DNA of 64,000 bases from Massilia atriviolacea (GCF_003953935.1 NZ_RXLQ01000001.1:470121-534120), one strand, 5' to 3'; positions 10,074 through 19,323 are shown, numbered from the stretch's first letter. Made by a program: numbers and translations. The notes: generated from the sequence alone by a model not told the origin.

Positions 10074-11200
10074 CCCGGCGCGAACTCGATGCGGACACCT
10101 TGCGCCGCTGGCGCCTGGTGCTGGGCGCGGCCGCCGGCGAGGCCATGCAGGGCACGCGGCTGGACAAGACCGACCAGCAGCGCGACCAGGCGCTCGGCTA
10201 TCTGTACGACCGCGAACGCGACGGGCAGCAGCGCGATCGCAGCGGCGGCATCGGCCGCGCCGATCCGGCGGCGGTGGAATGGCTGGGCAAGGTGCGTACC
10301 CTGTTCCCGCAGACGGCGGCCGACGTGCTGCAACGCGACGCGCTGGAACGCTACCAGCTGCACGGCCTGCTGAGCGACCCCGCCGTGCTCGACACGGTCG
10401 CGCCCAGCATGGACCTGGTGCGCATCCTGCTCGGGCTGCGCCACATGCTGCCCGCGCCGGTGCTGGCCAAGGCGCAGGAGATTGTCGCCAAGGTGGTGGC
10501 GGAGCTGGAAGCACGGCTGGCGCCGCGCGCCTTGAGCGCCTTCGCGCCGCGCCGCCAGCGCCATGCGCATGGCGGGCGGCCGCGCCTGTCGGACCTCGAC
10601 TGGGCCCGCACCATGCGCCACAACCTGCGCCACTACCAGGTCGATACGGGCGAACTGGTGGTCGAACGCCTGTTCTTCCGGCGCCGCCACGAACAGCGCC
10701 TGCCCTGGCACTTGTGGGTCCTGGTCGACCAGAGCGGTTCGATGTCGGAATCGGTGATCCACAGCGCCGTCATGGCCAGCATTTTCGCGCGCCTCAAAGC
10801 GGTGCGCACCCGCATGCTGCTGTTCGCCGACCAGGTGACCGATGCCAGCAGCCAGTTGCACGCCCCCGAAAAGCTGCTGATGTCGGTGCAGATCGGCGGC
10901 GGCACCAACATCGGCGCGGCGCTGGCCTGCGCGCGCGCGCAGATCGAGACGCCCCGGCGCAGCGTGGTGGTGCTGATCAGCGACCTGTACGAAGGCGGCT
11001 CGCGCGCGCCGATGCTGCGCGAAGTGGCCTCGCTCACCCGCAGCGGCGTGACCACGCTGGCGCTGGCGGCGCTCGACCGCCAGGCCGAACCCGATTACGA
11101 CCGGACCACCGCGCAACAGATGATGGCCTGCGGCGCCGAGGTGGCGGCCATGACGCCGGACGCCCTGATCGACTGGCTGGCCACGAGGATGCAGCGCTGA
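10070..11200 (+). CDS. VWA domain protein (YehP/CoxE-like)
   Basis: The ATG at 10070 overlaps the previous stop as ATGA, which fixes the start and gives 376 residues. The C-terminal half is a von Willebrand factor A domain with an intact metal-ion-dependent adhesion site: DQSGS at residues 220-224, GGGTN with Thr279, and LISDLYEGG with Asp305. The N-terminal 200 residues are charged and helical. Proteins of this type pair with MoxR ATPases, the VWA domain binding clients or the ATPase through Mg2+. The tight coupling to its neighbours supports a complex with them. Confidence 0.9.
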   Translation: MTRRELDADTLRRWRLVLGAAAGEAMQGTRLDKTDQQRDQALGYLYDRERDGQQRDRSGGIGRADPAAVEWLGKVRTLFPQTAADVLQRDALERYQLHGLLSDPAVLDTVAPSMDLVRILLGLRHMLPAPVLAKAQEIVAKVVAELEARLAPRALSAFAPRRQRHAHGGRPRLSDLDWARTMRHNLRHYQVDTGELVVERLFFRRRHEQRLPWHLWVLVDQSGSMSESVIHSAVMASIFARLKAVRTRMLLFADQVTDASSQLHAPEKLLMSVQIGGGTNIGAALACARAQIETPRRSVVVLISDLYEGGSRAPMLREVASLTRSGVTTLALAALDRQAEPDYDRTTAQQMMACGAEVAAMTPDALIDWLATRMQR

Positions 11201-12825
11201 TGACGAGCTTGTTCGACTGGATCCGCAGTCTCGACGACGACGGCGTGGCCGCCTGGGCCAACAAGGGCCTGGTGCGGCGCGGCCTGAAAGTGCTGGCCGA
11301 CGGCGCCGACCCGCAATGGCGCATCGGCGACGGCGAAGCCGGCGCGCGCATCGAAGGATTTACCCAGCAGATCGGCAAGCTGGGTTTCGAGCATGCGCGC
11401 TGCGACTGCCCGGCGCAGGTCACCTGCCACCACCTGTGCGCCTTCCTGCTCGGCCTGCGCCAGCACCTGCCCGATAGCGCAGCCGAGGCCGCGCCGGCGC
11501 CGGCGGACTGGCTGCTGGCCGACAGCGACAGGCTGGGCGCCCTCCTCGGCACGGCGGCGCTGCGCAAGGCCTTGCAGTGGCTGGCCAACGACACCGAAGC
11601 CGAGCTGGAACACCTGCCCGGCGTCGTTACCGGCACCCTGGAGCTGACCGAGCCGGTAATCGTGCGCTTGCCGGCCGTGGGCGGCCTGGCCGCTGCCCTG
11701 TGCAGTTGCCGCAAGCCGGCCTGCGCGCACCGGGCGCTGGTGGTGCTGCAAGCCAGGCGCGAGTCCGGCCAGCCGATTCCGCCCTTGCCGCCGGTGGCGC
11801 TCGACGCCGACGCCGCCGATCGGCTGGGGCATCTGCGCGGCTGGATGGCATCGCTGGTGATCCAGGGATGGTCGGGCAGCGGCCAGGCCTTCCTCGACCA
11901 GGGCGAGGCGCTGGCGATGGAACTGAAACAGGCGCAGATGCCGCGCGTGTGCGCGGCCCTGCAGCAGCTGGTGGGACTGTTGCGGCAGGATAGCGGCGCC
12001 GCGCAGGATGCGCTGGCGGCGCTGTGGATGCTGCTGCGCGGCTTGCAGGCGTCGCCGCTGCCGCGCCCCCTGCGCGAACTGACCGGCGTGCACCGGCGCG
12101 GTTACGGCGCGGTCGGCGGCCTGGAACTGCATTGCACCGGCGTCGAACGCTGGTCGTCGGCGGGCGGGCATCACGGCTTTTCGCTGCATTTCTGGGCGCC
12201 GGCGCGCCAGGACTACCTGGTCTGGTCGGAGGTGCGCCAGCAAGCCCTCGCGCCCGAATGGGACCCGGACCACGCGCTGATGCACGCCGACCTCGGGGGC
12301 CTGGCCCTGACATCGATGCTGGCGGCGCCCTGCGTGCTGGCGTCGGGCTGGGTTAGCGGCAATGGCAGGTTGTCGGGCCGGGACGGGACGCGCGTGCACG
12401 CCTTGGCGGGCGAACTTTGCCTGCCGCTGATCGAGGACCTGACACCCCTGATCGCGCGCATGGCCGCCGACCTGCACGAGGACCCGTGGCGCGTCGCCGC
12501 GCCGGCCGCCGTCTGCATCGGCATCGCGCGGCAGGAAGCCTTGCAGGGCGACCGTGGCGGCGGCGCCTGGTCGATGGCGGCCTGCGATGCGGCAGGCAAT
12601 CCGCTGCGCCTGCAGGGCGGATTCGACGGCATGGACGCCACCGTCCATCAGGAGCTGCACAAGGCGCAGCGCGCGGGATGGCGCATGGAGGCGCTGTTCG
12701 GCTACCTGCGGATCGAACGCGGCGCACTGTCGATCCGCCCGGTCAGCGTGCGCTGGAGCGGCAATCCCCGCTGGCGCGACCTGAGCGCGCCATGGCTGCG
12801 CGCCGACAAGGAGAAAAAACCATGA
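11200..12825 (+). CDS. SWIM zinc-finger protein (YehQ-like)
   Basis: Translation most likely starts at the ATG sharing one base with the VWA stop (TGATG), giving 541 residues; the longer open frame upstream runs inside the VWA gene. A SWIM motif CxCx5CxH is present at C68, C70, C76 and H78. A second motif, CxCx4CxH, lies at C168, C170, C175 and H177. SWIM fingers are linked to DNA or protein binding. The remainder, with conserved Trp-rich segments and LHFWAPARQDYLVWSE, has no recognised domain. It closes the four-gene ATPase/VWA set and overlaps the next small gene by ATGA. Confidence 0.85.
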   Translation: MTSLFDWIRSLDDDGVAAWANKGLVRRGLKVLADGADPQWRIGDGEAGARIEGFTQQIGKLGFEHARCDCPAQVTCHHLCAFLLGLRQHLPDSAAEAAPAPADWLLADSDRLGALLGTAALRKALQWLANDTEAELEHLPGVVTGTLELTEPVIVRLPAVGGLAAALCSCRKPACAHRALVVLQARRESGQPIPPLPPVALDADAADRLGHLRGWMASLVIQGWSGSGQAFLDQGEALAMELKQAQMPRVCAALQQLVGLLRQDSGAAQDALAALWMLLRGLQASPLPRPLRELTGVHRRGYGAVGGLELHCTGVERWSSAGGHHGFSLHFWAPARQDYLVWSEVRQQALAPEWDPDHALMHADLGGLALTSMLAAPCVLASGWVSGNGRLSGRDGTRVHALAGELCLPLIEDLTPLIARMAADLHEDPWRVAAPAAVCIGIARQEALQGDRGGGAWSMAACDAAGNPLRLQGGFDGMDATVHQELHKAQRAGWRMEALFGYLRIERGALSIRPVSVRWSGNPRWRDLSAPWLRADKEKKP

Positions 12826-13109
12826 CGTTCGATGACTGGCTCGACGAAGGCTGCGCATGGCTGGCGCAGGTGCAGAAAATCGGCTTGAGCATGGCCGGGC
12901 GCGAACTGCTCGACCGGGGGCGCGCCTGGCAGCAGCACGGCGAGCTGCTCGGCTGGCGCCAGACCGGCGGCCTGTTCCTGACCCTGGCGCGGGAAGAGGC
13001 GCCGATGAACGAACGCGCCGCCGCCCTGCTCGACCTGGGCGCCTGGCTGGGCACGGCGCGCCGGGTGCTGGAGGCGCAGGCGTTGACAGCGGCCCTGCCC
13101 GATAAATAA
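12822..13109 (+). CDS. Small hypothetical protein, last gene of the MoxR-VWA cluster
   Basis: This 95-residue, tryptophan-rich, mostly helical protein starts with an ATGA overlap on the SWIM gene, preceded by a good ribosome site (AAGGAG, ending about 8 bases before the start). I do not recognise a family. It has no signal peptide, membrane segment or metal-binding cluster. The coupling suggests it is made in step with the SWIM protein and may be a further subunit. The frame is well separated from shadow frames, and codon use matches its neighbours. Confidence 0.7.
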   Translation: MTFDDWLDEGCAWLAQVQKIGLSMAGRELLDRGRAWQQHGELLGWRQTGGLFLTLAREEAPMNERAAALLDLGAWLGTARRVLEAQALTAALPDK

Positions 13110-13130
13110 CTGAGGAATTCTTGTCGGTAT

Positions 13131-13148
13131 TATGGCAATATAGCCATA
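13131..13148. promoter_or_regulatory. Inverted repeat upstream of DUF4214 gene
   Basis: TATGGC and GCCATA form a perfect 6-bp inverted repeat around a 6-bp AT-only centre, 62 bp upstream of the DUF4214 start. The surrounding sequence is AT-rich compared with the flanking genes. Size and position fit an operator or an activator site near a promoter; no regulator can be named. Confidence 0.3.
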
Positions 13149-13209
13149 TTTGCAAGACCGCGCATCAAGGCGCCGGTCCTGCTTCCGACGACTCTGCAAA
13201 GGAACGATC

Positions 13210-15975
13210 ATGCCTGCGGCAAGTGCATATAACAAGGTAGCGCAGGAACTCTATGTTTCCTACTTCGGCCGCCCCGCCGATACCAACGGTTTGCTGGCGA
13301 TGACTGCCGCGCTGGCCGCAGCCGCTGCGCCGACCGACACCGCCGGTCTCAACGCCGCCTACGCAAGCAATGCCGCGGTGCGCACCTTGATCGACGCTTT
13401 CGGCAGCAGCGCGGAGTCGGCCCTGCTGTACGGCGCCGCAGCGCCCGGCTTCGGAACCGACAGCTTCGTCAGCCAGATCTACAACAACCTGTTCGGCCGC
13501 ACGCCGGATGTCGTTGGCCTCGTGTTCTGGATCAATGCGATCGATGCCGGTTCGCTGACCCGGGCCGCCGCCGCGCATGCGATCCTGACCGGCGCGCTGG
13601 CCGCCAATGCCAACGATGCGGCGCTGGTCAACCAGAAAGTCGCTTTCGCCAACATGTTCACCGCCTCCCTGGACACCCCCCACGAGATCGACGTCTACCA
13701 GGGCAATATGGCAGCCCAGTATGCCCGCGAGATGCTCGCGCGCGTGACCGCGAGCAGCGATCCATCGACCTTCCAGGCGACGATCGACAGCGGCCTGGCC
13801 CAGCTGGATACGGCGTTCAAGCTGACAGCGGGGGCCGACAAGCTGGAAGGCGACGCCCGTGCGAATCTGTTCCTGGCCGACCTCGTCGGCAACGGCAATA
13901 CACTACAGGCAGGCGACAGCGTCGCCGGGGGCGATGGTATCGACACCCTGCGCGCGTTTCTGCGTCCGTCGGCGGACAGCCAGCTCGCGATGCCGGCCAC
14001 CGTCAGCGTCGAGCAGATCCGCGTGCATGCCGCCGGCACCACCGACGCGGCCGGCCTGACAGTGCTCGACGGCGCTCGCATGAACGGGGTGACGCGCTGG
14101 GAAAACGATCATAGCCATGGCGACCTGACCATTCGGAACGTCGACATCAACGCCGCGCAACTGCCGGAAGACGTCACCATCGCCATGGTCGGCAGCACTG
14201 CCGGGGATGCCGATTTTTCGGTGTATTTCAATCCCCATGCCCTGCGCGCGGGCATGCCTGCTGCCGCTCCGGCAACGTTGCGCCTGCAACTGATGGACAC
14301 CGCCGCCAGCGAAGCCGGCGGCCCGCCCCTGAAAGAGAGCCCCTACGATGGCTTTCGCTTCCTTTTGAACAAGATGCCGGTGCAGATACGGTCGGCTGCC
14401 ATCGACCAGGCCCAGACCTACGAGGCATTGTTGAGCGCGATCCGCGCCGAGGTGGCCGCGACGCCCGCGCTGGAAAAGCTGGTCGTCAGCCTGGGCGAGC
14501 CGTTCCAGGCCTACGACACCGGGACCGGGCAGTTGCTGAGCGGACGCGAGATTGTGATCGCCAATACCGGCCCCGGCATCCTTGGCGTCGCCCCCGGCGC
14601 AGGCTGGCTGATGCCGGGCGCCGGCGAGAAAGGCACGCTGGTGCCTGGCCTGTCTTCCGGTGCGGTGCCCCTCATTACCGGGACTATCGAACTGGACAAT
14701 GTCGGCCGGGGCGCCAGCAGCGGCGACCTGATCGTCGGCGGCACGCCGTATTTGTCGACACGCGTGCGCTCCGGGTTTGAAGCCTTCAACATCAGCGTGG
14801 AACGCAGCAGTTCGCTCCAGTCGATCGATTCGACCGACAATATGCTGCAGATCGTGACCCTGTCCAATGGCACGATCAAAGGCGACCTTGCCGTGCGCGG
14901 CGCTCCGGGCGCACCCTACGGATTTCACGATGTGCGCCTGGTCGACGCCCGTGCGATGAGCGGCGCAGTCGACCTGACGGCCGTGATCACGTCCGCGTCC
15001 GCGAAGAAATATCTGGCAACGCCCGGCACCCAGACCGGCTCGGTCACCGGGACGATCGACTTTCAATATACTGGTGGCAACAATCGCGACATCATCTCGG
15101 TGGATATCGATGCCGCCATCGCGAGCAGCCGCGCTATCCGGCTTGCGGGCCAGGAAGATTTTCGTTTCGACGTCCAGGGCGGCGCCGGCCACGACCAATT
15201 GAATGTACGCATCCTGCCACCGGCAGTGGGGCTGGAGGGCTGGGCCATCGACCAGGACCGCAACAACAATGTCAGGATCGGCGGCGGCGAAGGCGACGAT
15301 GCGATCCGCAAGTCGGGCACGGGCGATGCCATCATCGACGCCGGGGCAGGCGACGATTATGTGGTCCTGTTCGACGCCTCCCCCGGTAGCGTGGACACTG
15401 CCAGCGATAACCTGATTCTCCCCGGGCCGGGCGTCGACCTGGTCATGCTCGATACGGTGGAAGGTGCGACGCCTGCGCAATCGAGCAACCACACCTTGAT
15501 CGTCGGGCGCGATTTCGGCCTGGACAGGATTGTCGGCTTCGACTTCACCGGTCCGGGCATCGATCACGTGGATCTGAGCGCGCTGGGCGGAGAAATCCTG
15601 AGCAATTCGCTGACCGTGGACAAGTCGATCACGTTCGCCGAAGTGACTGACGCCACCTCCACCGCAGCCGGCATCGGCGCGCTGTTCAATGCCGACAATG
15701 CGGTCGCGCAGACCCACGTGTATGCGGCGGTAAGCTGGGATCGCCATTCGGCGGACTTTTATTCGATTGTCGACCCCGCCGGGCCGGGAAATGCGGTGGC
15801 GACCCGGGAAGGCCAGATCCTCTTTCGCGACTCGGACCTGCTGCTGGAAGTGACTGCCGGTGTTTTCGTCAACGCCGGCAGCCCGGGTTATAACCAGGCG
15901 GAAGGGGCGTCCAGCGCCGTTCCGACGTTGCTGATGGGTGTGGCGCAGGATGCTGGAGCATTCGGCATCCACTAG
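13210..15975 (+). CDS. DUF4214 domain protein with RTX-like calcium-binding motifs
   Basis: This 921-residue protein starts at the ATG at 13210, preceded by AAAGGAACG. Residues 8 to about 160 hold DUF4214-type units (SYFGRPADTNGL and NLFGRTPDVVGLVFW). There is no Sec signal peptide. Glycine/aspartate-rich RTX-like segments (GGGEGDD, DAGAGDDYV) lie around residues 690-720, and a conserved VDLSALGG segment, as in type I secreted proteins, lies near residue 790. This fits a type I secreted or surface-layer-associated protein. No type I exporter genes are adjacent. The middle 450 residues have no recognised domain. Confidence 0.8.
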   Translation: MPAASAYNKVAQELYVSYFGRPADTNGLLAMTAALAAAAAPTDTAGLNAAYASNAAVRTLIDAFGSSAESALLYGAAAPGFGTDSFVSQIYNNLFGRTPDVVGLVFWINAIDAGSLTRAAAAHAILTGALAANANDAALVNQKVAFANMFTASLDTPHEIDVYQGNMAAQYAREMLARVTASSDPSTFQATIDSGLAQLDTAFKLTAGADKLEGDARANLFLADLVGNGNTLQAGDSVAGGDGIDTLRAFLRPSADSQLAMPATVSVEQIRVHAAGTTDAAGLTVLDGARMNGVTRWENDHSHGDLTIRNVDINAAQLPEDVTIAMVGSTAGDADFSVYFNPHALRAGMPAAAPATLRLQLMDTAASEAGGPPLKESPYDGFRFLLNKMPVQIRSAAIDQAQTYEALLSAIRAEVAATPALEKLVVSLGEPFQAYDTGTGQLLSGREIVIANTGPGILGVAPGAGWLMPGAGEKGTLVPGLSSGAVPLITGTIELDNVGRGASSGDLIVGGTPYLSTRVRSGFEAFNISVERSSSLQSIDSTDNMLQIVTLSNGTIKGDLAVRGAPGAPYGFHDVRLVDARAMSGAVDLTAVITSASAKKYLATPGTQTGSVTGTIDFQYTGGNNRDIISVDIDAAIASSRAIRLAGQEDFRFDVQGGAGHDQLNVRILPPAVGLEGWAIDQDRNNNVRIGGGEGDDAIRKSGTGDAIIDAGAGDDYVVLFDASPGSVDTASDNLILPGPGVDLVMLDTVEGATPAQSSNHTLIVGRDFGLDRIVGFDFTGPGIDHVDLSALGGEILSNSLTVDKSITFAEVTDATSTAAGIGALFNADNAVAQTHVYAAVSWDRHSADFYSIVDPAGPGNAVATREGQILFRDSDLLLEVTAGVFVNAGSPGYNQAEGASSAVPTLLMGVAQDAGAFGIH

Positions 15976-15984
15976 ACGTGCCTG

Positions 15985-16010
15985 AAAAGGCAGGCGCATG
16001 AGCGCCTGCC
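15985..16010 (-). terminator. Hairpin terminator between convergent genes
   Basis: A perfect 9-bp stem (GGCAGGCGC / GCGCCTGCC) with the tetraloop ATGA lies 13 bp after the DUF4214 stop. On the minus strand it is followed by four U, so it can end the convergent DUF6139 transcript. In the plus direction no U tract follows. Confidence 0.55.
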
Positions 16011-16031
16011 ACGACAAGAAGAAGGATCTGC

Positions 16032-16259
16032 CTAGTTCATCAGCGCGGTGACGGCATAGCCTTTTTCGGCGATCTGCTCGTTGAGGTGCTCGATCGCATA
16101 GTCGGCCAGGCGATCGTCCTCGTCGGGAATTTCGAAGGCCCTTGCCTCCACTTCCCAATCGGTATTGGTCGCTTCATTCGGAATGTTGCGATCCTGCGGA
16201 ACTGCCAGGTACGAGTACTTGCCGTCGTGTTCGGCCCTGCGGTAGATGTCCAAGCGCAT
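16032..16259 (-). CDS. DUF6139 family small protein
   Basis: This 75-residue protein begins MRLDIYRR and contains LAVP and IPNEATNTDW, a pattern I associate with the DUF6139 family of Burkholderiales. It is acidic, soluble and has no metal-binding motif. It is a single gene, convergent with the DUF4214 gene and divergent from the chemotaxis receptor. A stable hairpin (16285-16319, arms ACGAAC and GTTCGT plus a GC stem) lies in its 5' leader. Function is unknown. Confidence 0.65.
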   Translation of the reverse strand: MRLDIYRRAEHDGKYSYLAVPQDRNIPNEATNTDWEVEARAFEIPDEDDRLADYAIEHLNEQIAEKGYAVTALMN

Positions 16260-16284
16260 GATGGTTTTCCTATAAAGTGAAAAG

Positions 16285-16319
16285 ACGAACGCCCGCTCCG
16301 CGTGGAGGCGGGTGTTCGT
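16285..16319. other. Stem-loop in the divergent intergenic region
   Basis: ACGAAC pairs with GTTCGT, and an inner CCCGC/GCGGG plus TCC/GGA extends the stem around a GCGT loop with one bulge. It begins 26 bp upstream of the DUF6139 start, and no T tract follows on either strand. It may be a leader structure or a stop for read-through; I cannot decide between these. Confidence 0.35.
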
Positions 16320-16514
16320 GCCTGACTGTAGGGGACATCTCCCTCCCCGTCTGTTAAGTATTCAACATCGGATGTCTTTTTTGTGCCAATGTATTTATCT
16401 GCTCAGCTGTTACATTTGGTGCATATTGAGATTGATCAAGCTATGATGAAATCACTGATTGCTCAAAGCAACTTTGCTTGACGCAGTCGTGAGCGGCCTT
16501 ATGGAGGAGTCATC

Positions 16515-18551
16515 ATGTCTGCGCAATCGTACCTCGGCAAACTCAAGGTGTGGCACACCTATCTGATCCTCAGCATCCTGGGTATCCTGTTGGCCAGCAT
16601 CCCGACCTATTTGTATATCAAGGAAGCGGCCAAGGGCTTGACCGCCTATTCCTCCGAGCAGGCGGGCATGCCCGGGGTGGCCAGCATGCTGCGGGTAATC
16701 CAGTACACGCAGCAGCACCGGGGCCTGTCGGCGCTGGTGCTGGGCGGCACCGGCGCGGCCGAAGACAAGCGCACGGCCAAGCAGGCGGAGGCCGACGCGG
16801 CGTTTGCGGCGGTCGATACCCTCATCGGACACATCAGCGATCCCGCCATCGCCCGGCGCTGGGCCGAACCGCGGCGCGAATGGGATGCCTTGCGCGCGGG
16901 CGTGGCCGGCAAGACCTTGTCGGTGGCGCAAAGCTATGCCGCCCACACCGCCCTCCTGTCCAAGGCGCTCAAGGTGAACGAACTGATCGGCGACTACTAC
17001 GGGCTGAGCCTCGATCCGGACAAGGATTCCTACCAGTTGATCCAGGCCATGTATTACCAGTTGCCGTATCTGACCGAAGAGCTGGGACAGCTGCGGGCCA
17101 AGGGCGCCGGTTTGCTCGGGAAAAAAGAAGCCAGCCAGGACGAGCGCCAGATCATTTCATCGATGATCGGCAAGATCAACGACCGCGTGCTGCAGACCTC
17201 GAATGCCTTCGGCAAGGCGGTCAACTACAATCCGGCGATCGGCAAGAGTCTCGCGCCGCTGATGAACGACGCGGTCGCGCTGTCCTCCACCATCACCGGG
17301 CTGGCGAACGAACAGATTCTCAAGCCCGACACGCTCAGCTACAGCCCGAGCGAGTACGTGGCGGCCGCCACCAGTGCCATCGATGCCCAGTTCGCACTGA
17401 ACACTGCCGCCAAGACCGATCTGGACGCCATGTTCGTCGCCAAGATCGGCAATTTCCATACGGAGCGCTGGACCATGGCCGGCATCATGCTGGCGCTGCT
17501 GGCTGCCGCCGGCTGGTTCACGGTGCTCGTTACGCGGGCTGTGACGGTGCCTCTCAACAACGCGGTGGCGGTGGCGCAAAGCGTCGCCAGCGGCAACCTG
17601 GTCAACGAATTCGAGGTCGGCGCCGACAATGAAGTCGGACACATGCTGCGCGCGCTGAAAGAGATGAACGACAGCCTGCGCGGCATCGTGGGCGATGTGC
17701 GCGACAGTATCGAAAACATCAGCGCCGCCACGCGCGATATTGCCTCGGGCAATAACGACGTTTCCTCGCGCCTCGAATCGCAGGCCTCGAACCTGGAAGA
17801 GACGGCCTCGTCCATGGAAGAACTGACCTCGACTGTGCGGCAGAACGCCGACAACGCCCATCAGGCCAACGAACTGGTGCTGGGCGCCTCGCAGGCGGCG
17901 ACCAAGGGTGCGGCGGTGGTATCGCAGGTGGTGCAGACCATGGGCGACATCAACGACGGCTCGCGCAAGATCGTCGACATCATCTCGGTCATCGACGGCA
18001 TTGCTTTCCAGACAAATATCCTGGCCCTGAATGCGGCAGTGGAAGCGGCGCGCGCCGGCGAACAGGGCCGTGGCTTCGCGGTGGTGGCGAGCGAGGTCCG
18101 TAACCTGGCCCAGCGCTCCGCCTCGGCGGCCAAGGAAATCAAGGTGCTGATCAATCACAGCGTGGACCGGGTGGAAGCGGGCAACCAGCTGGCCAGCGAC
18201 GCCGGCAGCGCGATGGGCGACATCCTGAACAGCGTGACCCGCATCACCAGCATCATGGCGGAGATCGCCGTTGCCTCGGCCCAGCAAGGGGCCGGGATCG
18301 AGCAGATCAACCATGCGGTCACCCAGATGGATGACATGACGCAGCAAAACGCCGCCCTGGTCGAGCAGACCGCCGCCGCCTCGAGCAGTTTGCAGGAGCA
18401 GGCGGCCAGCCTGGTGCAGGCGATGAGTATTTTTACGCTCGGAAATGAGGCAGCAGCAGCCGCACAACGGCCGGACGCGCCCGCGCGCGTTGCCGCAGCG
18501 TCGCCCCGCCGACTGGCGGGCGCCGGGCAGCGGCAGCTGAAACACGCTTGA
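16515..18551 (+). CDS. Methyl-accepting chemotaxis protein
   Basis: The ATG is preceded by GGAGGAG and gives 678 residues. The first membrane helix is at about residues 15-35, followed by a roughly 280-residue periplasmic sensor and a second helix near 318-338. A HAMP domain and a long signalling coiled coil follow, with the conserved hairpin tip around [19 protein letters not shown]. The [12 protein letters not shown] segment early in the sensor recalls nitrate/nitrite-sensing-type helical domains, but the ligand cannot be inferred. No C-terminal NWETF-like CheR tether is present; the tail is Ala/Arg-rich. The gene stands alone, with no che genes nearby. Confidence 0.93.
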   Translation: MSAQSYLGKLKVWHTYLILSILGILLASIPTYLYIKEAAKGLTAYSSEQAGMPGVASMLRVIQYTQQHRGLSALVLGGTGAAEDKRTAKQAEADAAFAAVDTLIGHISDPAIARRWAEPRREWDALRAGVAGKTLSVAQSYAAHTALLSKALKVNELIGDYYGLSLDPDKDSYQLIQAMYYQLPYLTEELGQLRAKGAGLLGKKEASQDERQIISSMIGKINDRVLQTSNAFGKAVNYNPAIGKSLAPLMNDAVALSSTITGLANEQILKPDTLSYSPSEYVAAATSAIDAQFALNTAAKTDLDAMFVAKIGNFHTERWTMAGIMLALLAAAGWFTVLVTRAVTVPLNNAVAVAQSVASGNLVNEFEVGADNEVGHMLRALKEMNDSLRGIVGDVRDSIENISAATRDIASGNNDVSSRLESQASNLEETASSMEELTSTVRQNADNAHQANELVLGASQAATKGAAVVSQVVQTMGDINDGSRKIVDIISVIDGIAFQTNILALNAAVEAARAGEQGRGFAVVASEVRNLAQRSASAAKEIKVLINHSVDRVEAGNQLASDAGSAMGDILNSVTRITSIMAEIAVASAQQGAGIEQINHAVTQMDDMTQQNAALVEQTAAASSSLQEQAASLVQAMSIFTLGNEAAAAAQRPDAPARVAAASPRRLAGAGQRQLKHA

Positions 18552-18581
18552 ACCGGGGCTGGCGGCGCCCGGGAGCGACCT

Positions 18582-18782
18582 TCAGCGCCCCGGGCTGCCG
18601 CGCAGCACGCGCGCCGGCAGCATGACGATCGCGCGCAGCAGTTCGAAGACCGCGTCGACCCCCATGCCCAGCAGGCGGAACGGCAGCAGGACCAGCCACA
18701 CCAGCGGATACAGCACGAGTGCAAGCAGGGCCAACGGCCAGCAGAGGAAGAGAACCACCAGCCACACCAGGAAACTCAACAT
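18582..18782 (-). CDS. Small membrane protein, hypothetical
   Basis: This 66-residue protein is mostly hydrophobic, with one long or two short membrane helices (LVWLVVLFLCWPLALLAL and YPLVWLVLLPFRLL) and a basic C-terminus. The ATG at 18782 has a GGGAGA ribosome site 6 bases upstream. It is convergent with the chemotaxis receptor, 30 bp apart. No family is recognised. Confidence 0.6.
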   Translation of the reverse strand: MLSFLVWLVVLFLCWPLALLALVLYPLVWLVLLPFRLLGMGVDAVFELLRAIVMLPARVLRGSPGR

Positions 18783-18910
18783 CGTTTTCTCCCTATGGAA
18801 AAAGTTCAGGTGAGTTCACTGTAAGGACATGGGGGCCGCGCCGCAATGCGCGTGCGACCAAACGCGCCAGGAGGCGCGCAAAGTGCGCAAATCGCGGATA
18901 AAAGGGAAAA

Positions 18911-18970
18911 AAGCGGAACGAGGCGGAACGAGGCGTAACGCGGCGGAACAAGGCAAATAAGCGGAAGCGC
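18911..18970. repeat. Degenerate 10-bp tandem repeat
   Basis: About six degenerate units of a 10-bp period, close to GCGGAACGAG, run head to tail in the spacer between two minus-strand genes. The first two units are identical and the later ones drift. No reading frame uses it. Confidence 0.6.
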
Positions 18971-18991
18971 CACGGTCCGCCCCGCCGGCGG

Positions 18992-19240
18992 TCACTGGCC
19001 GACGCAGATGATCTTGGTGGCGTACTCGCGGGCGTTGGACTTCTTGTTGGTTGCCCAGTCGATCACTTCCTGGGCTTGCTCGACGGTCATGACGGTAGCT
19101 TTTTCCTTGTTCTTGATAAAGGAAACGCCTTCGAACTTGCCTTCCTTGCTGCGCATGACTTTGGCGAACACGGGCGGTTTCAGCGCGTCGTCGCTGAGTT
19201 TGTTTTGCTGGACGAGGTAACGCTGGTCAATTTTTTCCAT
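18992..19240 (-). CDS. Conserved-looking hypothetical protein
   Basis: This is a charged protein of 82 residues from the ATG at 19240, or 84 from a GTG at 19246. It carries a Lys-rich central part (MRSKEGKFEGVSFIKNKEKATVM) and ends in IICVGQ. The DNA coding for it is AT-richer than its surroundings. It has no signal peptide or membrane helix. I do not recognise the family. It is followed by the 10-bp repeat spacer and preceded by the methyltransferase gene 83 bp away on the same strand. Confidence 0.55.
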   Translation of the reverse strand: MEKIDQRYLVQQNKLSDDALKPPVFAKVMRSKEGKFEGVSFIKNKEKATVMTVEQAQEVIDWATNKKSNAREYATKIICVGQ

Positions 19241-19323
19241 ATGCACTTAATTAAACGGTCAATCCCGCATTTTACGGGCTTGCCTGCCGCGCGGCAAATG
19301 CATCGGCAGGCAGGCCGGGGCGA

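Noticed and set aside
10279-11199. Long N-terminal extension of the SWIM protein
   Set aside because: It overlaps the VWA gene fully and has shadow composition; the TGATG junction gives a better start.
13903-16158. 751-codon minus-strand frame over the DUF4214 gene
   Set aside because: It is a GC-driven antisense shadow that also runs through the convergent small gene; no family features.
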